Assembly: GCA_026168455.1 (NCBI GenBank) | Contig: CM047425.1 | Coordinates: 27,566,256 to 27,630,255, forward strand | DNA length: 64,000 bases | Origin: Theocolax elegans | Lineage: Eukaryota; Arthropoda; Insecta; Hymenoptera; Cerocephalidae | Direction of reading: 5' to 3' | Shown: positions 10,750-21,389 of the stretch, piece by piece | Numbering within the stretch: the stretch's first letter is position 1 | Layout: every line of letters begins with the position of its first letter | Translations under genes and position numbers: made by a program | The notes under the pieces: generated by a model | The model's input: the letters and a program-made list of their open reading frames with translations, nothing else | What the model was told of the DNA's origin: nothing | Database searches by the model: none

Positions 10750-10828
10750 GAAGACAAGCGTACAGCCCGCAGTCGTGGATAGATTGTGCCTTTCTTTCGA
10801 TTCGGCCTTCCCGAGGGAAGTGATGTCT

Positions 10829-10839
10829 AGGGGGGGGGG
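10829..10839 (+). other. Polypurine tract of gypsy element 1
   Basis: AG followed by a run of G ends four bases before a TG dinucleotide at 10843 that can start the 3' LTR. This is the usual plus-strand priming arrangement. Confidence 0.55.
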
Positions 10840-10842
10840 GCT

Positions 10843-11690
10843 TTGAGACGAAAATCGTCACACAATCTATTCACGACGAATAGAATATTTAAATTCACGA
10901 ATTGTAAGTCGTCGGAGCCTTTCGTATGTTAAGGCCAACCGACGACACTTGTTTGTTTTTCTACGAATGTACAATTACGCGCGCAACTATACGTAGGGAT
11001 GAGAGCGCGAAAGAGTGTGTGAGTTTCCCCACTCTCATCCCTTTTTCGGGAAATTAGATGATCGCCTAATCGTTCTGTACTGCTCGTGAGTGCCGAGAGT
11101 ACACCCCACCCACTTCTGTATTAAGCTCTGTGAACGGATGTTCCGGAGTAGGGCTAAGTGCGGAGACCCGGGTGGAAGTACACGTGTGTCCCGTGAGTTT
11201 AAGTTTTGTGTGTATATGTCAAAAGACGGGACCATGGGCGTGTGATATCGCGGATCGCGACTCCCTTGTCGCGGCAACGGCCGCCTTCACCACCTCAACC
11301 ACCGGTCGTCCCCTTGTCTAGGAGGTCGACGAGTCGCCGAGGATCGGCTGCGCCATCCCCGAGGAGCGTCACCGGTGAGTACTTTATTTTACTATCGTGA
11401 CCCTCCTCCCCCCCCCTTGTGTGTGTGTGTATGTACATCGGGAGTGTGTTCGGGTACGACGCTACTCGAACAGCGGTTCCTGGGAGTGAAATCTGTCGCA
11501 GGCGAGGATCTCGATCCGACAGGTTTCCCGGGACTTTCGCCTGCGCGTATTTAATATTGTCGCGGCACACAGCCTGGATGGCCTTTTGTTTATTATATAA
11601 TTAAAATAAATATTTCTATTATTTTATTTTAAATCTGAGTAATTATTGTTTTTCCCCGCTCCCGCCTACTATTCATTTAATTAAAAATAT
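10843..11690 (+). other. Putative 3' LTR of gypsy element 1
   Basis: Starts TGAGACG after the polypurine tract. It contains strong stem-loops like the leader: 10995-11005 with 11032-11042 (11 bp) and 11496-11504 with 11537-11545 (9 bp). A poly(A) signal AATAAA lies at 11605-11610. The right edge is uncertain because no second LTR copy exists in the window for comparison. Confidence 0.4.
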
Positions 11691-12476
11691 ATCGCGTCGA
11701 GGCAAGGAGGATCACCCGAATCCTCCATACCGTTCGTACCAGCGAACTCCTGTTCCTGGCGACAGCCAGCGTCTTCGCGACAATAAAAATTAATTTTGTA
11801 CGCGGTATTGGGCAACGCGGCCCGAAGGTTAATTTTAATTAATGAAATAATTAATTTTACCGGGGTGCGCGAATACCACGTCACAATTGCTACAGGTATT
11901 CGAAGGCGTTTCCATGTGAACGGAGTACCACCACCTCTGTGAACGAAGCTGAATACAGCTTAACTCATTCAACGCATCTGCCAGCTGCTGTTTGGACTCC
12001 TTCTTTACACCTCACAGGATCCTTACACAGCCTCTTCATAATAGATAAGATAAATCATGAAATATCAAAAAAGAACTCAATCCAGGCTAAGTAGTGGCTG
12101 GATTAAGGATTAGACTGTTGAACACTGTCCCAGTAACAGTTATTTTGTACGTAGACGTCTCTACCCTAGGAGTTCGTACTCCTTTCTCACAGTTCGGCCT
12201 ATCTGGAGTCCGAGTAAGTTATTCGATGATTCCTATAAGCCACCAGGGTTTGGAATGCTTAAAATAATATGAACCAAGTATGCTCACTATAGGACATGTA
12301 GTTATGACTGCTATGTCACAACATACATTTACACAACCCGCAATATAATTCTTGATCTTTAAGTTACGTATGCAAGAGAAGTAAAATCATAAAATAATAA
12401 CGTTAAACAATTTTTTAATGTTGTATAATAATTGTTCTGCACAAAATTATTTTAAACTATCATCTTCGAGTTAGAA
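11691..12476. other. Unassigned sequence
   Basis: No coding potential. It contains several short hairpins (for example 7 bp at 11705-11727). It may belong to gypsy element 1 or to flanking DNA; I cannot decide. Confidence 0.3.
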
Positions 12477-13420
12477 ATGTCTCTTGAAAGTTGTCATAAT
12501 GATAACAGAAAAAAGTATGCGGCCTGTGTGGAAAAACAATTGTGTTTGAAACTGCTAAACTTGAAGAATTTTTTCTAAAAGTACTCAAATATTATTAAAA
12601 AGAATATATCAAAAGATTTCGATTTAAAAGATGAAAAATATCACTTAAGTATATGTAAAACTTGTTCTGCAACGATTCTAGAAATTGACAAAAAGATGTA
12701 TAACTGGCAAGTACAAAATATGTCTCCATATAAAGAGATCAAATTACCAAAAGTAACTCGTGCAACTGATGATATCTGTAACTACTAGATTTGCTTGACT
12801 GTCAGATATGAAGGACATGTTTCAAATAAGATAGATAAGGGTGCCTTTTTAAAGATGTTAACAAAGAAATTGACTTCACTGTTGGATTTCTTGAATCTCA
12901 AAAGTCACAGCTGCTTTCTTAGACGCTAAATCTTTTATCTGGAGAATCAATGAAGTTATGTAATAAATTCTTACAAAATATTAGTAAAGAGAAACAGCAT
13001 ACTTTTGATGATATAAAAATGAATGTCATAAATGTTGTCAAAAGACTTCCTGGAAAAAACTCCAGAGTAACTTCTATCTTGTATAATGAAAAAAGAAAAA
13101 ATGTTTCTACAGGCGATAGAAAAACCAGGATAACGATAAATCCAACTATAAATAAAAAATTTTTTTTGATAAAGAATCTCTAGATAATTTTAAATTTAAA
13201 TTACGTACATCATCTAGATAAATGATAAAAATGACAAATTTTATAAGAACCAATTATTCTAAACACGTGGCAGAAGTATCTAATTCATTGAAAAATGTAT
13301 ATAAAACAGGGGTATATGAATTCGAATATTAAAAATCAGTTAAAAATCAATTATGACCCATTGTTTATGCCGACGCTGAAGAATTACTCGATGAAGTCAT
13401 TAAAAATGAAATTTGCATAT
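12477..13420 (+). pseudogene. Decayed gene of unknown family
   Basis: From the ATG at 12477, coding-like pieces appear in alternating frames: KKVCGLCGKTIVFETAKL near 12510-12560, KYHLSICKTCSATILEID near 12640-12690, then Lys-rich pieces including 12950-13183. Two CxxC pairs (CGLC, CKTC) suggest a zinc-binding N-terminus. At least four frame breaks or stops occur. I do not recognise the protein; similar zinc-pair proteins accompany some large DNA transposons, but this link is only a guess. Confidence 0.35.
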
Positions 13421-13597
13421 AATATAATAATAATAATATAATAATAATAAAATAATATAATAATATAATATAATACATTATTACCCATTATTCATAGAAT
13501 ATTGCGGTCCATCATTTAAATTAAAAATGCGTAGTATAAATAAATTTGAAGTGAAGTTTGAACAATAAAAACTCTTCGAAAATAAAAACTTCATGTA

Positions 13598-13602
<5 letters not shown>

Positions 13603-13656
<54 letters not shown>
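13603..13656. repeat. (AT)n microsatellite
   Basis: About 27 uninterrupted AT units. An imperfect (AAT)n/(AATAT)n tract lies just upstream at 13424-13480. Confidence 0.95.
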
Positions 13657-13659
<3 letters not shown>

Positions 13660-13978
13660 TATATGTAAAATATTACACACTCAGAGCTATTAATTATTGC
13701 TATTAATTAGTTTTATAATTTAGAGCACATTCAAATTGAATTAAAATTATTTGTTTTCCAGATCTGTTTTGTCCTTGGAGGAAGAATATTCTTTGTATTT
13801 GAAAATATACTGAAAATTAACATGTAATTGAGTTCGATTTGATGCCTGAAAAGAAAAGAATTATTATATTGGATAAGTTTATATAAAGTAAATTTAATAT
13901 TTCTTTCATGTTTATTAGTAGTATATCATAGAAACTTCTATCTTTATATGCATGAAGAATAACAATGAAAAACATTTA

Positions 13979-14416
13979 TTTTTTTTATGTTATTTAACGT
14001 CGCTCTATTTATGCTGCCAGGGCTAATCAGCGACGGAGGTTAACGGTGTGTCTGTAAACAAAGCACATGTAGTTGAAACAGTGGTGCTTGTGTCCATCGG
14101 AAGATATCATCGGTCACTGTAATTAGTCTAAGAATTACAGTTTCCTGTCCTCCCGATGGAACCACCGTAATCCTCTTTACATCTTAGCGTCCCTAACGTT
14201 CCCTATAGTTCAGATGCCCGTGCCTCTCATGCACTGACAAGTGCACGAGACGCACGCGCACCTGAACTGGCGTTACATTATAGTGACACGCCGAGCCACT
14301 GAGTCGCGGTGTTCGAAAAATGCACCTGAAAAAATTTTCAGAGGTACACGTCTGGGATCGAACCCACGACCCTCGGTGTGAGAGTCGGAAGCTCTACTCA
14401 TGAGCCACCGCGGCTC
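13979..14416 (-). mobile_element. tRNA-derived SINE, family 1, copy 1
   Basis: On the minus strand the element starts with a tRNA-like head: box A TGGCTCATGAGTAGAGC (plus-strand 14391-14407) and box B GGGTTCGATCCC (14354-14365). An unrelated body follows, and it ends in ...TTAAATAACAT with a short A tail at the left. The direct flanks AAAAACATTTA (13968-13978 and 14431-14441) form an 11-bp target duplication; the poly(A) run between head and right flank lies on the plus strand. Relative to the copy at 16.3 kb it has an extra 14-bp partial repeat (GAAGATATCATCGG). RNA polymerase III promoter boxes look intact. Confidence 0.9.
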
Positions 14417-14469
14417 AAAAAAAAAAAAAAAAAAACATTTATAACTAAAGGTTACAAAACTAAGAATTT

Positions 14470-14700
14470 TTATTTTAATTAGGCATTATATATATTTTGC
14501 ATAAACTCCAAAAATAGTTTCTGCAATAGAAACTATTGAAATCAAAACAACACAATAATTGATAAGTATTTATAACCATATCATAAATTTGTTTTTAATT
14601 AAACATTTATATATTTACTTATATACTTGCGAACGTTGACACCTTCGAGGAAGATGTTTTATAAAGTGCTTTCCAGAGACACTAATTCAACGTTATAAAT
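14470..14700. repeat. Solo fragment of the iteron-bearing foldback family
   Basis: Contains one copy of the iteron (TTTGC..AAACTCC..TTTCTGCAATAGAAA) and then GACACCTTCGAGGAAGATG...AATTCAACGTT, both found in the same relative order in the arms of the palindrome at 41.3-52.0 kb (compare 50,930-50,990). This is one arm only. Confidence 0.65.
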
Positions 14701-15328
14701 TTAATAACAAATAAACAATTTATTGAAATATGTAAATGTTTAAATAAAAATTAATTTACGATATTACCTTAATACTTATCGATTATTTAGTAATACTCTT
14801 TATATAAATAAAATTTCATGTAAATATCTGAGATGTCAAATTCTTTTACTGGGCTATGTATTTTTCGATATCCTTTTCGTCTCCTATAAGTATATATATG
14901 TCTACTCGAAAAAGTTGAGACAGAGCTTTAGGGGAAAACGAACGAGTGAGTGAGACACGCGTGATCTAGTTATTTTTTTCATTATTATCTTAAACGGTCA
15001 TCTTTTTTCTTGCACGGTCGTCAATCATCTAATTTGTCGAGAAACGTGCGCGTAGCAGAACCTGTCAGTGACAATTATTGGTTATGTTTAATGTTGATAA
15101 TTTAAAAGTTTGTCAAAATCTTGGTTTTGGACTACAGTTTTCACAGGTACAGTATAATAATTATTTAAATTTTTTATTTTTACTACATTTGTAAGTATCA
15201 AAATTTGAATAAAAATAGTAAAAATAATTTAGGAAATGTTTATTAATTATTTGAATAAATTAAATTTTAGAGAAGTTAAAAATAATATAATTATTTGTTC
15301 ATAAAATTATTTATTTAACAATTTAGAT

Positions 15329-15712
15329 TCTGGAGCCCAGTCATCAAACGTATCAAGCAATATTGAAACAACAAATCACTTCCGCAAAAATGTTTAGGAA
15401 AATGCCTGAAATTATACCAATACAGAAACACATTCATTTAATTACTAGTAGTATGATACATTTAGTACATCAAATGCAGTATTACTTTTTATTCGAGGTA
15501 GGTAAATAATTTAATGTAAAAAAAAAGAAGCAGTTATTTGTAACTACAATAATTTTTATTTACAGGTGATTGAATGTTCCTGGGATGTATTTTTGCTAAG
15601 CAGCTGAGACAAGCAGTATCACTCGACGACATTATAACTTCACACACTAACTTTCTGACAATCTGTTAAAAGAGGAACAGTTGTTGATGAACAATCTCAA
15701 GTAATTAATAAC
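15329..15712 (+). pseudogene. Gamma-tubulin complex component 3 (GCP3) gene fragment
   Basis: An exon-like segment (15329-15497) translates to SAKMFRKMPEIIPIQKHI and MIHLVHQMQYYFLFE, closely resembling the C-terminal half of GCP3, a gamma-tubulin ring complex subunit that nucleates microtubules. A GT...AG intron of 68 bp follows (15498-15565, donor GTAGGT, acceptor TTTACAG), then VIECSWDVFL, a frameshift, RQAVSLDDIITSHTNFLTI, another shift and VKRGTVVDEQSQV. Keeping an intron means it was copied as DNA, not from mRNA. Upstream at 15087-15147 an ATG frame ending in CAG|GTACAG could be another exon. Identification is by recognised motif pattern, not by search. Confidence 0.6.
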
Positions 15713-15714
15713 AA

Positions 15715-15957
15715 GACATAGCAGTTGATGCAGATGGGACTTATATGGCTGCTGTTAACAACAGAGGTCATTGTTTTATATGGACAGTTACCGGTGGTAT
15801 CGGTGAAGAACCTATAAAATTAAATCCTAGGCATAAGTTAAATGCACATAGAGCATATGCACTTAGATGTAAATTTAGTCCTGATAGTACACTTCTTGTT
15901 ACTACTTCAGCAGATAAGACTGCCAAAGTTTACTTCAATAGGATTTTCTTTTCTTAA
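15715..15957 (+). pseudogene. Lst8 (mLST8/GbetaL) WD-repeat fragment
   Basis: The translation DIAVDADGTYMAAVNNRGH, then TVTGGIGEEPIKL and ALRCKFSPDSTLLVTTSADK, matches the late WD repeats of Lst8, the beta-propeller subunit of TOR complexes. It covers roughly one and a half WD repeats (about 80 of about 315 residues expected). It begins directly after the GCP3 fragment in the same orientation and stops at 15955-15957 after losing homology around TAKVY. This is a partial copy; no other Lst8 exons are visible in the window. Confidence 0.7.
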
Positions 15958-16025
15958 GTCATAAAATACATAAACAATTATGTTAAAGTAGATATTAGTT
16001 TCAAAATCTTTGCATTTCAGAAATG

Positions 16026-16960
16026 TTATAAAACAATAGTATAAGAATAATGCACATCCACAAAACAATCACTAACATCTTCGAAATAAGATTTCAAATC
16101 ATCATATTGTTTTTTTCGTTTGTGATACGTGTCTAAGTGTAACTTAAGATTTCTTACAAATATTGGAGTATTTACAATATTATCCAAAGGTGTTTCTTTA
16201 ACTACTTGATGCAAATCTATGGCCAATGGAATATTCATAACTCCAAATGTTCCCTTATTATTTTCATTAAAAATTTGAACAGTATATGTATTAATATTTT
16301 TTTTTTTTTTTATGTTATTTAACGTCGCTCTATTTATGCTGCCAGGGCTAATCAGCGACGGAGGTGAACGGTGTGTCTGTAAACAAAGCACATGTAGTTG
16401 AAACAGTGGTGCTTGTGTCCATCGGTCACTGTAATTAGTCTAATAATTACAGTTTCCTGTCCTCCCAATGGAACCACCGCGATCCTCTTTACATCTTCGC
16501 GTCCCTAACGTTCCCTATAGTTCAGATGCCCGTGCTTCTCATGCACTGACAAGTGCACGAAACGCACGCGCACCTGAACTGGCGTCACATTATAGTGACA
16601 CGCCGAGCCACGGAGTCGCGATGTTCGAAAAATGCACATGAAAAAATTTTCAGAGGTACACGTCTGGGCTCGAACGCACGACCCTCGGTGTGAGAGTCGG
16701 GAGCTCTACCCATGAACCACCGCGGCTCATATATGTTTTTATATGTTTGTCTTCATCATATATTGCAAACTGAAAAATACATTCATCCTTATTAAACTTA
16801 CTGCAATGAATTCCATTATTACGTTTCTTAACATCTGAGTTTTGTTCGCTAGTTTTTATTTGTTCCATTTGTTCATTGTAATTAAGTTCCATTTCATTAA
16901 ATATTCTATATCTCTCTTCGGACTTTTTCCTTTTTATCGTTTATTTACTTATCTTATTAG
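16026..16960 (-). pseudogene. Unidentified protein fragment split by a SINE
   Basis: Read on the minus strand, about 16960-16738 encodes a charged, helical-looking start (EERYRIFNEMELNYNEQ) and then CIFQFAIYDEDKHIKTY. After the SINE the frame resumes as TVQIFNENNKGTFGVMNIPL ... LDTYHKRKKQYDDLKSYF and stops at 16026. Removing the SINE and one target duplication rejoins the two halves in frame. A coiled N-terminus followed by a compact alpha/beta segment would fit an RWD-type kinetochore protein, but this is only a shape argument; I do not name it. Confidence 0.55.
16290..16729 (-). mobile_element. tRNA-derived SINE, family 1, copy 2
   Basis: About 95% like the copy at 14.0 kb by eye, without its 14-bp extra segment. 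Box B is mutated (GCGTTCGAGCCC on the minus strand). The target duplication is TATATGT (16283-16289 and 16730-16736). It sits inside the reading frame described at 16026-16960 and introduces foreign codons and stops. Confidence 0.9.
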
Positions 16961-17224
16961 TGAGATGCTATTTTTCTTTACACAGAAATATTTGTTTTAT
17001 CTGTAACACTTTTCACACGCTGTAATTGCACACGCGGGTTGACGTTTGACTTGATTATCTCTCACTTCACTCTATCTCTCTTTCTCTCCCGTGTAAGTAA
17101 ATGTGATCCCCTGCACCTATGTGTTACGTGATATTTTTGAAGATACGGGATTGTCATATTATATATATATATATATATATCCAAAGCCCCCCGATTAATT
17201 TTAGAATTTGAAAATTTAAAATAA

Positions 17225-17308
17225 CAGTTAAATTTAAGGGTTAAATTAGCTGTCTATAATGGCTCTCGCGCTATACTTGAGTCAGGGCCTATCGCGCCTT
17301 TTGATATA

Positions 17309-17309
<1 letters not shown>
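17225..17309. repeat. Short dispersed repeat, left copy
   Basis: About 75 bp with the core TTAAATTAGCTGTCTATAAT followed by GGCTCTCGCGCTATACTTG. The same core occurs at 20704-20775, on the other side of the LINE, and a weaker version at about 39,085-39,125. All end near TATCGCGCCTTTTGAT or a variant of it. Function unknown. Confidence 0.8.
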
Positions 17310-17339
<30 letters not shown>

Positions 17340-17398
17340 CGTGACAACTGTGCATTGAATTGAAATGTATTTATTGGCTTTGTAAAATAGTACATATT

Positions 17399-17410
17399 GC
17401 CATCTAGTGG
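17399..17410 (-). promoter_or_regulatory. CTCF-like motif in the LINE 3' region
   Basis: The minus strand reads CCACTAGATGGC, matching the core CTCF consensus (CCASNAGRKGGC). The same 12-mer appears at 44247-44258 in gypsy element 3. Binding is not shown by sequence. Confidence 0.4.
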
Positions 17411-18179
17411 CTAGTCATTTTTGGCGCGACGCAATCGCCAAGTACAAAATATAGATTTACATAATATAGAATACAAAAGTAACAAAGGATTTTCTTTTCA
17501 TTTTTCTTATACAAAAATTATAAAAAATTATGTCTAAACAACTTATTACTAATATTATAATTTACATTATTGTTTTCCTCACTTTAATTAGATAAATGCA
17601 GCGATGTTACAATTTTTTTTTTTTTAAACTATTATATATATATAATATTATATAATTATACCTGTCGAATTAATAAAATTTACTAAAGCATTTACAATAT
17701 CTCCTTTGAGGTACATATCTTTTTAAAATTTCATGTATGAAGAATGGACAGTACGTATTTAATTTATGTGTGCATAAGAATTTATATAAAAATTCATATA
17801 AAATTTTTCTTTCTTTACAGTACATTTCTCAGGTCCAAAATATATCTTTGCATTTTCACTGTTCTTTCAACATTTACACAAGTTCGAAGTAACAATATTG
17901 TATAGAATTATTGAACTATTTAACATAGTATGATCACTTCTCAACCTATTCATCATTACTATAATTTTTCTATTGTATTTTCTAATGTGAAAACAAATGA
18001 TCATCTACACAACCAAAAGAAAGTATATTGACATCTAAAGTCAACGCAAGCTTCAACGTATACACTTCCTTCCAAGAAAGAGGATTGAACACCACTCAAC
18101 ATCACTGTAATCAGTTATGACCTTGATCACAAATCCGGTATATACATATATACAGTATGAAACTCTCTTTTTTTTTTAT

Positions 18180-18315
18180 TTTTGTTCAACTACGATTCAG
18201 TAATAATTACAACATCATAATCTCTGTTTTTTTCGCAAAAATTTACAAGATCTAATTTATTACTAATGCTTATCGCATTCCATTGTAATATCTTTAATTG
18301 ACTTTTTTCCCTCAT
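18180..18315 (-). pseudogene. LINE ORF2 start (AP endonuclease) stump
   Basis: The minus-strand ATG at about 18315 begins MREKSQLKILQWNAISISNK and continues to DYDVVIITES before a TAG at the position of the conserved Trp of the endonuclease ETW/ESW motif. This is the first 40-odd residues of the apurinic-like endonuclease domain; the rest is unrecognisable. Confidence 0.65.
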
Positions 18316-18543
18316 AATTACAATTAAATAATTTAATATCACTTAATATCAAATAAAATTAATAATAATTTAATCTAATATATATTATAATAACACTTGA
18401 AACAAAAGTAAACAATTACAAACAAATAAATCTATTCAATCCAAAAGAGTATGCAAATACAAATATGTAAATAATAATTTACACACCTACATCTACACTT
18501 CTAACGTGTCAATCAACTATATGAATTATTCCTTTTTTTAGAC

Positions 18544-20136
18544 CTATTTTACCTTTATTATCTTTTTTTTTTTAACATTAATGTTACTTGAAATTTTTGT
18601 ATTATTAATTCTATCAAATAATATATCAGAAACCTTACTTTGATTTTGATTATTTTGTATGTTAGTATTATCCCTTGTTACTTGTTCATATGTATTTTGT
18701 TGTCGCTGCTGTGATCGTCGTCGTTGTTGTCGTTGTTGGTTAGTTTCTTGCTCTTCAGAATGATCCAATTGAGTTTGCAAGTTTTGTTGAGAATCTTGAT
18801 TATTTTTGGTTCTTTGGTTGACATATTGCTTTGGTAAATTGCGCAATGATCGTTGACTAGCTTGCTGATTCAAAACTTGTTGATTCGATTTTTGATTTCT
18901 CGGCTGTTGTTCATAATCTTGTGTTTGATTATCATCTCTTCTATTCTCTACTACAAAACTATACCTTTTTAAAAGTTGAGTTTTTTTATTCTCTAATACA
19001 GGAAAATTTTCTTTAGTTTTTTTAACGTTTGACATCATCATAATGATAGAAGGAGGGCAACCGTTTTCCTTTAGTATTAGATTTTTTGCTTCCAAAAAAG
19101 GCAAATTATCGTGTGCCATTAAAATATTAATTCTGTAGTGCATTTGAAAAAATCACATTCTGAACTAATACTCTTATGATTACCCTTACAATTGCTACAT
19201 ATAGGTCCATTACTTTCTATATTATCATCCATATCCATATTTCTACACGGTTGATTATCATGTTTTTCATCTCCACACATTATGCATAGTGAATTTTCTT
19301 TACATCTCGTACTAGTATGACCAAATTTGAAACAATTGTAGCACTGCATTGGACGAGCAACATATGGTTCTACAAAACATCTTATCGAGAAAACAAATAT
19401 GTCCCTTGGTAAAATTTGACCAGAAAATGTAATGAGGATAGACTTTCTCGGTATCCATTTATTTTCATTAGATGTTGCATCCTTATTTCTTTTATTCATC
19501 CTTTTTATATCTATAACATCAACACTAGACATTATACCTTCTATAATATTTTTTTCATCTATATCAATAGGCACATTCCTAATAATACCTTTTCTAATTT
19601 GTCAAACTCGTATCCATTATCAATCTGTTAGCCTCTTCTTTAGTATTACACATAATTTCAACAATAAATTTACTTTTTTCTTTTTATCAGATATCTTTCT
19701 ACATTTTTTAATGTTACCGACGTTAAATGGGCTCAGTTCTTCTCCTTTTGATTTTATATATTTGCACCACACACCAAATGGGCCTTTAATTATTTTTATC
19801 ATTATATAGTTCCTTTTTTTTAATTTGTTTGTGACTTTCATTTGTATTATTTTCACTTTCATAACTTGCAACATTATCCGAGTATGTATTTTTCACATTA
19901 GACGAGTCTATAAAATTGGTCGAGTTCATTTTCGCTGTTTCGCTTCTCATAGGTTTTTCTTTAAATTTGGACGAGCCCATTTTACCTTTTTCCTTATTTT
20001 GACAATTAGCTTTCTTGTTTATAATATTTACATTATCTTCATAATTATCTTGTTGAGTTTCGTCACATCTTCTTTTAAGACTTTTATTTTCATAATCCAT
20101 TAATTCAGAACTTTCAATACCTATAACTGTTAGCAC
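18544..20136 (-). pseudogene. LINE ORF1 (gag-like, three CCHC zinc knuckles), frameshifted
   Basis: Minus strand from 20136. A Lys/Asn-rich N-terminus (to 19786) is followed in another frame by KGPFGVWCKYIKSKG (RNA-binding-like fold, 19874-19620), then 19574-19119 with CYNCFKFGHTSTRC, CIMCGDEKHDNQPC and CSNCKGNHKSISSEC, then a Gln-rich C-terminus (19143-18544, with runs such as QQRQQRRRSQQRQQ). Three frame changes (near 19.8, 19.6 and 19.13 kb) break it. ORF1 proteins bind LINE RNA and help form the ribonucleoprotein. Confidence 0.8.
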
Positions 20137-20703
20137 ATTTTCAAAAACGTTCGGATTTTGATAATTCTTTATTTACGTCTGATTTCATTCTGTAATTAAT
20201 CTCATGCTTTTTCCAACAGTAAAAAGATTCCACTTATATCCAAATTCAGCTTTTTATCTTGCCAATTTTCTCACACTTTTTATAAGCAAAAATCAAAATA
20301 TTAGCAAATTTTAAGCGAACAGTTATTAGACCCGAACCTTATTCATCGAGAGCTCAACTCGGAATCTTCGTGACAAATGTGTTGAAAAAGAGTAGCAGCA
20401 GCTCCCTCTCAAGGAATTTTTCAGAGTCTGACTGGCGGTTTTTACCTCTGTCCGCACTCACTCACGGGCTGGAAAGCCATTAGACATATATATATATGAG
20501 GGAGACGAAAAAAAGGGAAGAGGAAAAAATTTCGTAAAGGAAATCAACAAGCAATTTCTTTGTCATGATTTTTCTTCAATATCCGTCAATGAATTTACAT
20601 AGAATTGGATGTAAAGTGAAGATAAATAAATAGAGAATACGAGGTTTGATCGATTACACATTGAATATAATGTAATAGTAAAAAAAAAAGACATCAAAAA
20701 TCT

Positions 20704-20775
20704 GAGGGGTTAAATTAGCTGTCTATAATGGCTCTCGCGCTATACTTGCGTCAAGCGCTATCGCGCCTTTTGATT
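20704..20775. repeat. Short dispersed repeat, right copy
   Basis: Partner of 17225-17309. It includes GCGCTATACTTGCGTCAAGC, in which GCGCT and AGCGC can pair. The two copies bracket the LINE but are too long and too diverged for a target duplication. Confidence 0.75.
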
Positions 20776-21106
20776 TTAAGCAAGAAGAGTAAATAAAAAA
20801 AGACCTTATTTTTTATTTACCTTATTCGTTTCCAATTTAATAATCGCGTATTTATTTAATTTAAACAATTATTCGCTTTTCTTGTAATGATCTTTCTGTA
20901 TAATAAAAAATATTATTTCCTTGTAGTTTATTTCCGCCGTTAATTTAGACATATATATATATATATACATTATTTTTATATCGTTTTTTTTATAAAAGTC
21001 AGATAGATTTAAATAATTTTGATTTAAGTAGTATGTATGCCAATTGTGATTAAAAGATAATAAATATTATTCTATTGACAATCTTTTAGAACTGTAAATT
21101 GGGGAT
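20776..21106. repeat. Dispersed ~320-bp AT-rich repeat, copy 1
   Basis: Starts near AAGAAGAGTAAATAAAAA and runs past TCTATTGACAATC; a close copy is at 56968-57285. Both contain an (AT)n tract at different lengths. No coding sequence; probably a MITE or solo fragment, but no terminal repeats are seen. Confidence 0.7.
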
Positions 21107-21161
21107 ATTATATGCATATGTTTAGGCACTACAAAAGCCCCATATATGAAAATTTTAACTT

Positions 21162-21376
21162 TTTTTTTTTTTATTATTATTTTAACGTCGTTCTTTTTAT
21201 GCTCCCAAACCGGTGCTAATCAGCGACGGAGGTCAAACGATGTCTTGGTGAAGAAAGCACTTGTCGAAAATACATTCGCCAGTGGTGCTTGTATCAATCG
21301 GCCGGGGCGGGGAATCGAACCTGGGACCTCCAGATTACGAGCCCGACGCCCTACCGACCGAGCCATCGCAGGCCTC
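21162..21376 (-). mobile_element. tRNA-derived SINE, family 2
   Basis: The minus strand begins with a tRNA-like head: box A TGGCTCGGTCGGTAGGGC and box B AGGTTCGATTCC. A perfect 13-bp target duplication AAAATTTTAACTT flanks it (21149-21161 and 21377-21389). Only about 215 bp long, but it shares CTAATCAGCGACGGAGGT, GTGGTGCTTGT and the ACGTC...TTTTT tail with family 1. It is inserted next to the 3' end of gypsy element 4. Confidence 0.92.
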
Positions 21377-21389
21377 AAAATTTTAACTT

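Larger units (their letters stand above)
17330..20520 (-). mobile_element. Non-LTR retrotransposon (LINE), internally deleted
   Basis: Minus-strand order: GC-richer 5' UTR (about 20520-20330), ORF1 with zinc knuckles, the start of ORF2 (endonuclease), a non-coding stretch, and a 3' end with AATAAA near 17370 followed by a TA-rich tail at 17160-17340. The usual ORF2 of 2.5-3 kb is missing, so this copy has lost its RT by internal deletion and decay. The zinc-knuckle ORF1 plus AP-endonuclease arrangement places it with Jockey/I/R1-type LINEs. 17,410-18,180 holds no recognisable coding sequence. Confidence 0.75.

Noticed and set aside
13979..14416. Functional tRNA gene at the SINE head
   Set aside because: Boxes A and B are present but the acceptor stem and 3' end of a tRNA are absent and a SINE body follows.
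17225..20775. The two flanking 75-bp repeats as LINE target duplications
   Set aside because: They are too long, diverged, and a related core occurs elsewhere without a LINE.
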